64,000 nt of DNA from Planktothrix rubescens CCAP 1459/22. GTDB taxonomy: Bacteria; Cyanobacteriota; Cyanobacteriia; Cyanobacteriales; Microcoleaceae. The notes beneath the pieces were generated by a model, which ran no database searches, had not been told where the DNA came from, and was given only the letters and a program-made list of their open reading frames with translations. Each line of letters starts with the position of its first letter. Position 1 is the first letter of the stretch. A program made the position numbers and the translations under genes. Positions 1 through 8,765 of the stretch are shown piece by piece. The stretch lies in assembly GCA_904830895.1 (NCBI GenBank), contig LR882958.1, positions 3,860,001 through 3,924,000 on the forward strand. Direction: 5' to 3'.

Positions 1-1
1 T

Positions 2-1807
2 CAATTGGTTAATGTAATTGATGAGAAAAATTTATCTGGGTTTACGAACAATCTTTCTATTTTGATTGTTAGCTTTGTGTTGATCACTCTCTTGACGGGA
101 CTTTCTAAGTTTGTGAGAGAGAAAATGGCCATTGACTGGTATGAATGGCTGAATAATTATATGTTGCAGAAATATTTTAGCAATCGTGCCTATTATAAGA
201 TTAACTTTGACTCAAATATTGATAATCCTGATCAACGTCTAACCCAAGAAATTAAACCCATCGCCAAAACAACCCTCAGTTTTTTTGCAACTTGTGTCGA
301 GAAAATCTTGGAAATGATAGTTTTTTTCGTGATTCTCTGGCAGATTTCTAAAACCATTGGAGTGGTTTTGATTATTTATACCACTATCGGTAATTTGATT
401 GCCTTTTATTTAAGCCAAGAATTTAATAAGATTAACCAAGAAGAACTTGAAGTTGAAGCCAATTATAATTATGCTGTTACCCATGTTCGTAATCATGCTG
501 AATCTATTGCTTTTTTTCAGGGAGAAGATCAAGAATTTAATATTCTTAAAAAACGATTTAGTTCTTTGATTCAAACTGCTTTGCAAAAGATTAATTGGGA
601 AAGAAGTAAGAATTTTTTTGACCGAGGCTATCAGTCAATTATTAACGTTTTTCCCTTTTTACTCGTCGCCCCTTTATATATTAGAGATGAAATTGATTTT
701 GGACAGGTAAATCAGGCTAGTTTAGCCGCCAATCTTTTTGCCACAGCTTTGGGTACATTGATCACTGAATTTGCAACTTCAGGAAGACTTTCTAGTTATA
801 TTGAGCGTTTGGTGAATTTTTCAGAAACCTTAGAAACAATTACCCAACAAGCTGAGGGTGTAAGTACCATTAAAAGTATTGAAGAAAACCGTCTCGCTTT
901 TGAGGATGTTACCTTACAAACTCCTAATTATGAAAAAGTAATCGTTGAAAATTTAACAATTGAGTTAGCACCAGAACAGGGTTTATTAATTGTTGGACCG
1001 AGTGGACGGGGCAAAAGTTCTCTTTTAAGAGCGATCGCTAGTTTATGGAATTCAGGCACTGGACGTTTAATACGACCACCAGGAAAAGAAATCCTATTTC
1101 TACCCCAGCGTCCATATATCATTCTCGGAACATTACGCGAACAATTACTTTATCCGAATGTGGATCGTCAAGTGAGCGATCAAGAACTCAGTGAAGTTCT
1201 ACAACAAGTGAATCTTCAAGATGTGCTTACCAGGGTCGGAGGCTTTGATCAAGAAGTCCCTTGGGAAAATATATTATCACTAGGGGAACAACAACGTTTG
1301 GCTTTTGCCCGAATATTAGTGACCCGTCCTCATTTTGTTATCTTAGATGAATCAACTAGTGCTTTGGATTTGATCAATGAAAAGAATTTATATCAACAGT
1401 TAAAAGAAACAAAAACAACCTTTATTAGTGTGGGACATCGGGAAAGTCTTTTTGATTACCACCAATGGGTTTTGGAACTCTCACCCGATTCTGGTTGGCA
1501 ACTGTTAACCGTACAGGATTATCAGCGGCAAAAATCTAAAGAAATTATCAATATTCCCCTTGACAATGCTCAAATCACCATAGACAATCTTTCTAGTAAT
1601 GAATCCCCGACTCAGCCCATACCTGAAATAGCGGTATTAACTGACAAATTTGAGGGATTTTCCCATAAAGAAATGGAGGTCTTGACCAACTACTCAATAG
1701 GCACTATCAGAAGTAAAGCCAGCCTTGGTAAGTCTATTACTGGCAATGACGGCTTTACCTATCGCTATAACAAAGATTCCCGGGTCTCGAAGTGGCTAAG
1801 GGTTTAG
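2..1807 (+). CDS. ABC transporter, fused permease/ATPase (SbmA/BacA-YddA type), 5' end outside window
   Basis: This is an export-type ABC protein with membrane and ATPase parts in one chain. The reading frame is open to the left edge, and alignment by eye with the complete paralog at 3943-5736 shows that about 75 N-terminal residues are missing. The ATPase half has Walker A GPSGRGKSS, signature LSLGEQQRLAF, Walker B VILDEST and the switch His in SVGHR. Unlike its paralog it carries about 80 extra C-terminal residues after the ATPase, ending in a segment around SHKEMEVLTNYSIGTIRSKA that looks helical and may be a small appended domain of unknown role. It is followed by a metallopeptidase-like gene and a methyltransferase on the same strand, then the microviridin genes. 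A transport role in peptide export is inferred; the substrate is unknown. Confidence 0.85.
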   Translation, partial: QLVNVIDEKNLSGFTNNLSILIVSFVLITLLTGLSKFVREKMAIDWYEWLNNYMLQKYFSNRAYYKINFDSNIDNPDQRLTQEIKPIAKTTLSFFATCVEKILEMIVFFVILWQISKTIGVVLIIYTTIGNLIAFYLSQEFNKINQEELEVEANYNYAVTHVRNHAESIAFFQGEDQEFNILKKRFSSLIQTALQKINWERSKNFFDRGYQSIINVFPFLLVAPLYIRDEIDFGQVNQASLAANLFATALGTLITEFATSGRLSSYIERLVNFSETLETITQQAEGVSTIKSIEENRLAFEDVTLQTPNYEKVIVENLTIELAPEQGLLIVGPSGRGKSSLLRAIASLWNSGTGRLIRPPGKEILFLPQRPYIILGTLREQLLYPNVDRQVSDQELSEVLQQVNLQDVLTRVGGFDQEVPWENILSLGEQQRLAFARILVTRPHFVILDESTSALDLINEKNLYQQLKETKTTFISVGHRESLFDYHQWVLELSPDSGWQLLTVQDYQRQKSKEIINIPLDNAQITIDNLSSNESPTQPIPEIAVLTDKFEGFSHKEMEVLTNYSIGTIRSKASLGKSITGNDGFTYRYNKDSRVSKWLRV

Positions 1808-1854
1808 CGGTAAATCAAAATATAATTTGCATCAAAATTCAGGACAGATAAAAA

Positions 1855-3024
1855 ATGACAATAGCCCTCGTAAACGAACAAAATTTAGTCAAACAAGTAG
1901 TTCAAGATATTCAGCAAAATGAAATTACTATTGCTGCCAAAAAATTGCGTCAACAGGCTGAAAATTCTTGTGAACTTCCCCACGAATGGCTACTAAAAAC
2001 AGCAGAGGCTTTAGAAAATAACGACTGGAGTATTTTGGCGGAAGATTTTATCAATATGGATTTTATTGGTAAAAATGGTTATTTCTTAATTATTGCCCCT
2101 TATAAAATTAATCGACAATGCCAAGGTCAGGTAACTTTAAGTGCGATTTCTGGAAAAATACACGATAATTCTCAACCCTCTATTGAACAATTAGAAAATC
2201 TCAGTCGGGAAAAATTTGGCACTTTAGGTCAACCTGTTCCTAGAAACCTTTCCTTTACCGAAATTGCCAGTTGCGGTCATCTTAGTGGGGAAAAAGGTGA
2301 AGCCTTCATTGTTCCCAATGGCTGGCCTTTTCCTAATAGTATTGAGGGCCCAGCATTAAACAATTCCAGTGAACAGCGACGACGTTTTTTAGGTTTCAGC
2401 CACCAATGTATCCAAACAATTTTTGAACCGGAAACTGCTAATTTATTATTAGCCCCCTTAGAAGATGAAATCAATAGTGAACGCTATCGCCACGTTGACA
2501 CTCAAGTACATGAAGCCGGCCATGCAAGCGGTTTAGGATTTGATTTCAAGGCAAACCAGAACCTTTTTCAAAATTATACATACGCGGGTGTAGAAGAATG
2601 GCGATCGGATAGTCTCGGATTTGAGTTTGCTGCTTGCACTTTACCTGCTGAAGAAGCTGGGAAATTGGTAGCAGTTAATTTCTGCATTCGCTTTGGTTTA
2701 GATGCTCACCGTTTAGGCGGCGTAGAAAAAGATACGGATGTTCATGCTAGTTTGATTAGCTTAGAATATCTTTTTCAAAATGATGCCATTTATATTACTA
2801 AAAATGGTCAATTAGCTTTGCGTAATTTGAGTTATCCCGGTTTACTACAAGCGGTGGAACTTCATCGAGCGCAAGCATTATCTATTACCCGCAGGGAGTT
2901 AAATCTGAAAAGTCCTACAGGTATTTTCTCGCTGTACAAAATAGACATTCACCCATCAACTTTGTCAGTTTTTCAAGGACTAATTATAGAACGTTGTCAA
3001 GGAATATGGAGACATTTGCAGTAG
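1855..3024 (+). CDS. HEXXH metallopeptidase-like protein in the RiPP neighbourhood
   Basis: This 389-residue protein is not a family I can name. It has an HEAGH motif at about residues 219-223 and, about 24 residues later, EEWRSD (247-252). That layout is HEXXH followed by E-x-x-x-D, as in gluzincin zinc peptidases, and the second motif recalls EECRAE of the dipeptidyl-peptidase III family. I see no signal peptide and no clear membrane segment, so it should be cytoplasmic. It starts 47 bases after the transporter stop and is followed by a methyltransferase, which suggests one operon. Microviridin clusters lack an obvious leader peptidase, so a role in trimming a precursor is an attractive inference, but it is untested and no direct evidence links it to the precursor at 8583. 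Confidence 0.75.
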   Translation: MTIALVNEQNLVKQVVQDIQQNEITIAAKKLRQQAENSCELPHEWLLKTAEALENNDWSILAEDFINMDFIGKNGYFLIIAPYKINRQCQGQVTLSAISGKIHDNSQPSIEQLENLSREKFGTLGQPVPRNLSFTEIASCGHLSGEKGEAFIVPNGWPFPNSIEGPALNNSSEQRRRFLGFSHQCIQTIFEPETANLLLAPLEDEINSERYRHVDTQVHEAGHASGLGFDFKANQNLFQNYTYAGVEEWRSDSLGFEFAACTLPAEEAGKLVAVNFCIRFGLDAHRLGGVEKDTDVHASLISLEYLFQNDAIYITKNGQLALRNLSYPGLLQAVELHRAQALSITRRELNLKSPTGIFSLYKIDIHPSTLSVFQGLIIERCQGIWRHLQ

Positions 3025-3101
3025 CATACTGATCATATAATTGTGGAGTGGCAAAAAGCCTTACAGATAAATCAATCAAAGATCAAAACTGGAGATTAAA
3101 A

Positions 3102-3899
3102 ATGGATAGAAACGAATGGATTAGTAAATTTGATGGTTTAATTCTCAATCCTTCGATTCGGAAATTCTACGGTCAAAAAGAGTTTTTTAATGTGGGTTAT
3201 TGGCGCTCAGATACCCAAAATCAACAGGAATCTTGTTTTAATTTAATGGAAAAACTTTTAGAATTTATTCCCGAAAAGCAGGGAAATATTCTCGATGTTG
3301 GCTCCGGTTTGGGCGCAACAACCAGTTACCTCCTCAATTATTATTCCTCGGCAGCAATTGTGGGAATTAATATTTCCCCTACACAAATTGAAAGAAGTAT
3401 TTTGAACGCTCCTGACTGCAAATTCCTGTTAATGGATGCGGTTAATATGGAATTTGAGGATAATTTTTTTGATAATATTATTTGTGTAGAATCAGCTTTC
3501 TATTTTGATACCAGAGAAAAGTTTCTAAAAGAGGCTTGGCGGGTGTTGAAACCGGGGGGAAATTTAGTTCTCTCGGATATGAGTTTTGCCACGACAGAAT
3601 ATTTAGGTGATTGGACTGTTCCCCAAGCTAATACGGTTAAAGATATTGCCGAATATCAAAATATTTACCAACAGTTGGGATTTCAACAGTTACAATTCGT
3701 GGAGGCGACGGAGGAATGTTGGTTCCGACATTTTCGACATCTAAAATCTTGGCTGGGAGAAGAATTTCAATCAGAAAAGATGGACGAAGAAACCTATAAT
3801 GCTAATGTTAATGCTATAGATAATTTATTAAGTTCTTCAGCAATAACTTATTTATTGGTAGCAGCAAAGAAACCATTTGGAGTTAGTCAAGTTAAATAA
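3102..3899 (+). CDS. class I SAM-dependent methyltransferase
   Basis: A 265-residue methyltransferase. Motif I is ILDVGSGLGATTSYLL, followed by an acidic region, the motif IV-like DNIICVESAFYF and the post-motif VLKPGGNLVLSDM. The fold and order match small-molecule or peptide O/N/C-methyltransferases of the ubiE/SAM-MT type. I place the start at ATG 3102 because GGAG lies 7 bases upstream. A longer frame beginning with GTG at 3048 is possible but has no good ribosome-binding site. The gene sits between the HEXXH protein and mvdA. Its substrate cannot be read from the sequence. It may modify the product of a peptide pathway upstream or a carboxylate of the microviridin; both are inference. 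Confidence 0.85.
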   Translation: MDRNEWISKFDGLILNPSIRKFYGQKEFFNVGYWRSDTQNQQESCFNLMEKLLEFIPEKQGNILDVGSGLGATTSYLLNYYSSAAIVGINISPTQIERSILNAPDCKFLLMDAVNMEFEDNFFDNIICVESAFYFDTREKFLKEAWRVLKPGGNLVLSDMSFATTEYLGDWTVPQANTVKDIAEYQNIYQQLGFQQLQFVEATEECWFRHFRHLKSWLGEEFQSEKMDEETYNANVNAIDNLLSSSAITYLLVAAKKPFGVSQVK

Positions 3900-3942
3900 T
3901 TTATAACTTATCCGGTGTCAATAATTACCAGTTTTTTAGGAT

Positions 3943-5736
3943 ATGCAAACTCAAGTTCCCCCTGACAAAACTATCACCAATCCCCTTTCATCTTTGACTC
4001 GATTTTTGCAAGATGTTAAAATTATTGCTCAACCTTACTGGTATCCCACAGAGTTAAATGGACGGGCATTTTCCGATGTGATTTGTTCCTGGGGAATGTT
4101 GGCTCTAATGGTTTTAAGCATAATTTTGCTAGTGAGTGTCGATGCTTTTGCCAGCTTCTGGAATCGCCATGTCCTAGATATTGTGATTGAACAAAGAGAC
4201 CTTTCTAAGTATCTTGAGACTCTCTGGCTGTCTAGCTTTTTGATTGTGCTGATCACCTGTTTAGTCGCCCTGGCTCAATTTGTTAGGAAAAAAGTTGCTC
4301 TTGATTGGTATAAGTGGCTAAGTAATAACACCTTAAAACAATATTTGAGCGATCGCGCCTATTATAAAATTGGTTTTACATCGGGTTTAGAAAATCCTGA
4401 CCAACGTTTATCCCAAGAAATTGAACCGATTACCACCATAACCTTGAGGTTTTTAACAACCTTATTAGAAAAGAGTCTGCAAATGATCACTTTTCTGGTT
4501 ATTCTTTGGACAATTTCCCAAGAGATTACTATTTATCTAGTTATCTATACCATTTCTGGTAACTTTATTGCGGTGTATTTAACCCAAGAGTTAAATAAGA
4601 TTAATCGAGCGGAACTTAACTCTAAGGCTGAATATAATTATGCCCTAACCCATGTCCGAGATCATGCGGAATCCATTGCTTTTTTTCGAGGGGAGGAACA
4701 GGAAGAAAAAATCATCGAACGCAGATTTAATAATATTATCAAAAATGCTGAACAAAGAATTAATTGGGAGAGATTTCAGGATCTTTTTAATCGTGGCTAT
4801 CAGTCTGCGATTAGTGTTTTTTCGATGTTTATTCTGACACCAATGTTCATTCAAGATAAAATTGATTTTGGAGAAATTAGTCAAGCCAGTTTATGCTGTT
4901 TTCTCTTTTCTAATGCCTTGGGACAACTGGTAAGTGAGTGGGGAACTTCAGCAAAATTATCTAATTATATTGAGCGTTTAGCCTCCTTTTCTGATGGCTT
5001 AAAAACAGTGAGCCTAGAACCAAAAAACCTCGGTAGGATTACAACAGTAGAAGACAACCGTTTAGCTTTTGAGAATTTTACTCTACAAACCCCAGATTAT
5101 GAGAAAGTAATTGTTGAAAATTTATCCCTATCAGTTCCATCGGGAAAAGGTTTATTAATTGTTGGCCCTAGTGGTCGCGGTAAAAGTTCTTTGCTACGAG
5201 CGATCGCAGGTTTATGGAATGCAGGAACCGGGCGTTTAGTGCGTCCTGCCCTCGAAGAAATGTTATTTTTACCCCAACGTCCTTATATTATTTTGGGCAC
5301 TCTGCGTGACCAACTCCTTTATCCCCATACCACTGATCAAATTGCTGATCAAGAACTGGAAAAAATCCTAGAAAAAGTCAACCTTCAACATTTATTAACT
5401 CAAACTAATGTTTTTGATAAACAAGTAAATTGGGAAAATATTTTATCATTAGGAGAACAACAGCGACTAGCCTTTGCCCGAATGTTAGTTGCCCGTCCCA
5501 GTTTCGCCATATTAGATGAAGCCACCAGTGCTTTAGATTTAATTAATGAAGAAAGTTTGTATCAACAATTACAGCAAACCCAGACAACTTTTATCAGTGT
5601 AGGACATCGTGAAAGTCTATTTAATTATCATCAATGGGTACTAGAACTTGCAGAAAATTCTCGTTGGCAACTTTTGACCGTTGAGGACTACCAACAGCAA
5701 AAATTCGGGGCGATCAATTTTCTTAAAAAATCTTAA
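3943..5736 (+). CDS. mvdA: microviridin cluster ABC transporter (MvdA/MdnE type)
   Basis: A complete 597-residue half-transporter with several N-terminal membrane helices and a C-terminal ATPase (Walker A GPSGRGKSS near residue 407, signature LSLGEQQRLAF near 501, Walker B ILDEATSALD near 522). It belongs to the same SbmA/YddA-type family as the gene at the left edge and the one at 60458. In Planktothrix and Microcystis microviridin clusters a transporter of this type is encoded with the ligases and is thought to export the peptide and help hold the modification complex at the membrane. Its position directly before the acetyltransferase supports the name mvdA. Export of this particular peptide is inferred from context. 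Confidence 0.88.
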   Translation: MQTQVPPDKTITNPLSSLTRFLQDVKIIAQPYWYPTELNGRAFSDVICSWGMLALMVLSIILLVSVDAFASFWNRHVLDIVIEQRDLSKYLETLWLSSFLIVLITCLVALAQFVRKKVALDWYKWLSNNTLKQYLSDRAYYKIGFTSGLENPDQRLSQEIEPITTITLRFLTTLLEKSLQMITFLVILWTISQEITIYLVIYTISGNFIAVYLTQELNKINRAELNSKAEYNYALTHVRDHAESIAFFRGEEQEEKIIERRFNNIIKNAEQRINWERFQDLFNRGYQSAISVFSMFILTPMFIQDKIDFGEISQASLCCFLFSNALGQLVSEWGTSAKLSNYIERLASFSDGLKTVSLEPKNLGRITTVEDNRLAFENFTLQTPDYEKVIVENLSLSVPSGKGLLIVGPSGRGKSSLLRAIAGLWNAGTGRLVRPALEEMLFLPQRPYIILGTLRDQLLYPHTTDQIADQELEKILEKVNLQHLLTQTNVFDKQVNWENILSLGEQQRLAFARMLVARPSFAILDEATSALDLINEESLYQQLQQTQTTFISVGHRESLFNYHQWVLELAENSRWQLLTVEDYQQQKFGAINFLKKS

Positions 5737-5777
5737 ACTTCCAGATAATAAGTCTCAATAGGTTGTAATATTTTATC

Positions 5778-5834
5778 GTAGGGGTTGGGTTTCCCAACCC
5801 TCTTTGCGCCTGGGTTTGGAGACCAAACCCCTAC
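5778..5834. repeat. double palindromic intergenic repeat
   Basis: A 57-base repeat with outer arms GTAGGGGTTGGG and the matching end AAACCCCTAC. Each half is itself a palindrome (GGGTTGGGTTTCCCAACCC, and GGGTTTGGAGACCAAACCC). It lies between mvdA and mvdB and could fold into one long or two short hairpins, so it may affect mRNA stability or read-through. It looks like a dispersed cyanobacterial intergenic repeat rather than a designed operator. Confidence 0.75.
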
Positions 5835-5872
5835 AGGTTTTTATCACCAATCATTTAGAATTACTATATAAC

Positions 5873-6412
5873 ATGGGTGATCTTGTTACCAAACGATTAC
5901 GTTTAGTGCCTTTTAAATTGCCAATTGTACAAGCGGCAATGATTGGCGATACTGAATTAGCAAAAGTTCTAGGTGTTACGGTTTTATCTGACTGGATTGA
6001 TCAAGAATTTTATGATAACTTGTCAGAAATTGCCAATATACTGAACAAAAGTCCATTGCAAGGGGAATGGGGATGGGGAAATTTAGTGATTCAACAAGCA
6101 GAAAATACCCTGATTGGTCACGTCATGCTTAAAATTATTCCAGATATCCCCGATCCCACAGGTTCCCCCACAGGAGCACTGGAAATTGGCTATCAAATCG
6201 CTCCCTCCTATCGACGACAGGGATACGGATCTGAAGCGACAAAAGCAGTGTTAGACTGGGCATTCTCTCAACCTTCTGTGGAAAAAGTGACAGCCGGCTG
6301 CTATGCTGATAATATCGGTTCCAAAAGATTGCTAGAAAAAATCGGAATGCAGCACACAGAAACCCGATCCAATGGTCAAGTATTAGTTTGGGAATTATCG
6401 CGTTCTTCTTAG
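5873..6412 (+). CDS. mvdB: GNAT acetyltransferase, microviridin N-acetylation
   Basis: A 179-residue GNAT-fold enzyme. The acetyl-CoA pyrophosphate loop RRQGYGSEA is visible, preceded by the LEIGYQIAPSYR strand and followed by the C-terminal ADNIGSKRLLEKIGM segment typical of RimJ/RimL-like members. In microviridin pathways this enzyme (MvdB/MdnD) acetylates the new N terminus after the leader has been removed. I chose ATG 5873. The frame extends further upstream, but that part runs through the palindromic repeat and encodes repeat-derived residues. It is followed after 59 bases by the ATP-grasp genes. Confidence 0.88.
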   Translation: MGDLVTKRLRLVPFKLPIVQAAMIGDTELAKVLGVTVLSDWIDQEFYDNLSEIANILNKSPLQGEWGWGNLVIQQAENTLIGHVMLKIIPDIPDPTGSPTGALEIGYQIAPSYRRQGYGSEATKAVLDWAFSQPSVEKVTAGCYADNIGSKRLLEKIGMQHTETRSNGQVLVWELSRSS

Positions 6413-6471
6413 TTTCAAAATTCCCCTTTTAAAGCAAAATTCACAATCGAAATTACGGAGAAAATAGTTCT

Positions 6472-7446
6472 ATGTCTTTGTCTCGTGATGTCGTTTTATT
6501 GATTACTCATAGTGGAGATTTTTTCACCATTGATCGAGTCATAGAAGCCCTATTAAAAAAAGGCGTACAACCCTTTCGTTTTGATACGGATCAATTTCCC
6601 CTCAATGTCCAATTAACTGCAAATTTTGGCAAATTAAAAAGCGATCATCAACTGGAATATAATGGTCATTCTATCAGCACAAAACAGGTACAAGCGGTTT
6701 GGCTACGACGGATCTGGGAGCCTGATTTTCAGGAATTAGACCCCCAATATCAACAGGCCTGTGCTAAGGAATCAAAGGCAACTTTAAACGGCTTTTGGGA
6801 CAGTCTGAGAGAAGCTAATTGGGTTGATCATTTAGCAAAAATTGAGGCGGCAAGTAATAAACTACTGCAATTAAGATTAGCCTCAGAATTGGGATTTACT
6901 ATTCCGCAAACATTGATCACAAATAAAGCCGAAGCCGCACGGGAATTTTTTCAACAAGTTAACGGCAAAATGGTGAGTAAGCTATTAACCGCTCTTTCTC
7001 GTAGTATGGAAAGCACTTCTTTTTTTCTTTATACTAGCTTAGTTAAAGAGGAAGATTTACAAGATGCGGAGTCATTACGTTATTGTCCAATGGTTTTCCA
7101 AGAACAAATTTCTAAGCAACAGGAATTGCGAGTTATTTATGTGAATGGTAAGGTATTTGTGGGCGCGTTAAATGCTTCTGTTTATGAAGATTCTACAGTG
7201 GATTGGCGATCTCCTGGTATCGAGGTTGGTGCCTGGCAAAATCATCAACTTCCTGAAGAATTGATCCGTCGTCTTCAAACTTTTATGGGTGAATTGGGGC
7301 TATTATTTGGAGCTTTTGATTTTATTCTTACACCGTCGGGAGATTATGTCTTTTTAGAAGTTAATCCTGGCGGTGAATGGGGAATGCTGGAAAGGGATTT
7401 GAATTTGCCGATTTCTCAAGCGATCGCCGATACCTTGATTCCCTAA
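6472..7446 (+). CDS. mvdC: microviridin ATP-grasp ligase, omega-amide (MdnB/MvdC type)
   Basis: A 324-residue ATP-grasp ligase beginning with the VVLLITHSGDFFTIDRV segment characteristic of MdnB/MvdC. The C-terminal grasp region contains GAFDFILTPSGDYVFLEVNP, with the Asp, Glu and Asn expected to bind Mg-ATP. From the known pathway, this member forms the lactam between the core Lys and the acidic residue near the C terminus, after the ester ligase has acted. GGAG lies 11 bases before the ATG. It is followed by its paralog after 35 bases. The split of roles between the two ligases is assigned by resemblance to the known pair. Confidence 0.92.
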   Translation: MSLSRDVVLLITHSGDFFTIDRVIEALLKKGVQPFRFDTDQFPLNVQLTANFGKLKSDHQLEYNGHSISTKQVQAVWLRRIWEPDFQELDPQYQQACAKESKATLNGFWDSLREANWVDHLAKIEAASNKLLQLRLASELGFTIPQTLITNKAEAAREFFQQVNGKMVSKLLTALSRSMESTSFFLYTSLVKEEDLQDAESLRYCPMVFQEQISKQQELRVIYVNGKVFVGALNASVYEDSTVDWRSPGIEVGAWQNHQLPEELIRRLQTFMGELGLLFGAFDFILTPSGDYVFLEVNPGGEWGMLERDLNLPISQAIADTLIP

Positions 7447-7481
7447 AATTTACTACTTAACCATTATTATTCAGGAGATTT

Positions 7482-8474
7482 ATGACGGTTTTAATTTTCA
7501 CTTTCAGCAACGATAATGAAAGTATTCCCCTGGTTGTTAAAGCTATTGAAGCTAAGGGTGAAAAAGCCTTTCGTTTTGATACCGATCGCTTTCCTACGGA
7601 AGTAAAACTCGATATTTATTCGGGTGATTTTGAGGGAGGAATAGTTACTGATGGAGAACAGAAATTAGACTTAAGTGAAGTCTCCTCGGTTTGGTATCGG
7701 CGTATGAGATATGGCGCCAAACTTCCTGATAGTATGGATCAGCAATTTCGGGAAGCGTCTCTAAAAGAATGTCGCCTTACCGTCCGAGGATTAATTGCTA
7801 GTCTACCGGGCTTCCATTTTGATCCGATGATTAACGTTGATCGGGCTAATAATAAGCAATTGCAATTACAAATTGCCCGACAATTGGGTTTATTAACTCC
7901 CCGGACTTTGACCTCAAATAATCCCGAAGCTGTCAAACAATTTGCCCAGGAATGTAAAGAGCAAGGAATTGTTACTAAAATGCTCTCTCAATTTGCAATT
8001 TATGGTGAAAATAAAGAAGAAAATGTCGTGTTTACCAGTCCCGTAACTGATGATGATTTAGATAATCTGGAAGGGCTAAGTTTTTGTCCGATGACTTTTC
8101 AAGAAAATGTCCCTAAAGCCCTAGAATTAAGGACAATTATTGTCGGGAAACAGGTATTTACTGCTGCCATCAACTCTCAACAATTAGACGGAGCTACCTA
8201 TGATTGGCGGAAAGAAGGAAGGGCTTTAACTGAAAAATGGCAAACCTATAATTTACCCGAAGATATTCAGAAAAAACTACTGCAACTGACGGCTTATTTT
8301 GGCTTAAACTATGGAGCTATTGATATTATTGTCACCCCCGATGGTCGGCACGTTTTCCTAGAAATTAATCCCGTTGGCGAGTTTTTCTGGTTGGAATTAT
8401 TTTCTCCCTATTTCCCTATTTCCCAGGCGATCGCTGAAATTCTGCTCACTCCTACAAACCATCTTAGTGATTAA
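7482..8474 (+). CDS. mvdD: microviridin ATP-grasp ligase, omega-ester (MdnC/MvdD type)
   Basis: A 330-residue ATP-grasp ligase. Features of MdnC/MvdD are plain: the N-terminal VLIFTFSNDNESIPLVVKAIE, the VWYRRMRYG segment, LQLQIARQLGLLTPRTL, and the C-terminal GAIDIIVTPDGRHVFLEINPVGEF with the metal-binding Asp, Glu and Asn. In the known pathway this enzyme binds the precursor leader helix (PFFARFL) and forms the two ester bonds between core Thr/Ser and Asp/Glu. A strong ribosome-binding site, AGGAG, precedes the ATG. The gene directly precedes the precursor. It shows no sign of decay. Confidence 0.93.
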   Translation: MTVLIFTFSNDNESIPLVVKAIEAKGEKAFRFDTDRFPTEVKLDIYSGDFEGGIVTDGEQKLDLSEVSSVWYRRMRYGAKLPDSMDQQFREASLKECRLTVRGLIASLPGFHFDPMINVDRANNKQLQLQIARQLGLLTPRTLTSNNPEAVKQFAQECKEQGIVTKMLSQFAIYGENKEENVVFTSPVTDDDLDNLEGLSFCPMTFQENVPKALELRTIIVGKQVFTAAINSQQLDGATYDWRKEGRALTEKWQTYNLPEDIQKKLLQLTAYFGLNYGAIDIIVTPDGRHVFLEINPVGEFFWLELFSPYFPISQAIAEILLTPTNHLSD

Positions 8475-8518
8475 GGATACTTTTTTAATAAAAGTTAATC
8501 ATTTGTTCTGGATTTCCC

Positions 8519-8549
8519 TTGACATATCCTGATTGATTCGTGATAGAAT
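8519..8549 (+). promoter_or_regulatory. putative promoter of the precursor gene
   Basis: An extended -10 box, TGATAGAAT (8541-8549), lies 33 bases before the mvdE start. About 19 bases upstream of it is a TGACA segment that could serve as the -35 region. The spacing is slightly long, so the extended -10 would carry most of the recognition. A separate promoter would let the precursor be made in excess of the enzymes. This is read by eye only. Confidence 0.45.
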
Positions 8550-8582
8550 CCCAACAATTAGCTTTCTGAAAAGTAAACTACT

Positions 8583-8735
8583 ATGTCTAAAAATATCAAG
8601 GTATCGACCGGATCAGCAGTCCCCTTCTTTGCTCGTTTCTTGTCAGAGCAAGACACAGAAACTGGTGATTCTACTTCTACCGATATCCCCACGATCTGGA
8701 CTTTGAAGTGGCCTTCCGATTGGGAAGATAGTTAA
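8583..8735 (+). CDS. mvdE: microviridin precursor peptide (MvdE/MdnA)
   Basis: A 50-residue peptide. The leader holds the invariant PFFARFL motif at residues 14-20, which the two ligases recognise. The core lies at the C terminus: T40-L-K42-W-P-S45-D46-W-E48-D49-S50. By analogy with microviridin B, esters would join T40-D46 and S45-E48, and the lactam would join K42-D49. If the core is 14 residues it begins at T37. Compared with the common TxKYPSDWEEY pattern, this core has Trp for Tyr after Lys, Asp instead of Glu at the lactam position, and Ser rather than an aromatic residue at the end. No clear ribosome-binding site precedes the ATG. A strong terminator follows. Only one core is present. 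Confidence 0.95.
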   Translation: MSKNIKVSTGSAVPFFARFLSEQDTETGDSTSTDIPTIWTLKWPSDWEDS

Positions 8736-8765
8736 GTAGACCAGAGCCATCTTGATCGAAAATTA

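Noticed and set aside
6472-8474. RimK-type or glutathione-synthetase-type ATP-grasp enzymes of general metabolism
   Set aside because: The sequences match the MdnB/MdnC pair and are followed by a precursor with PFFARFL.
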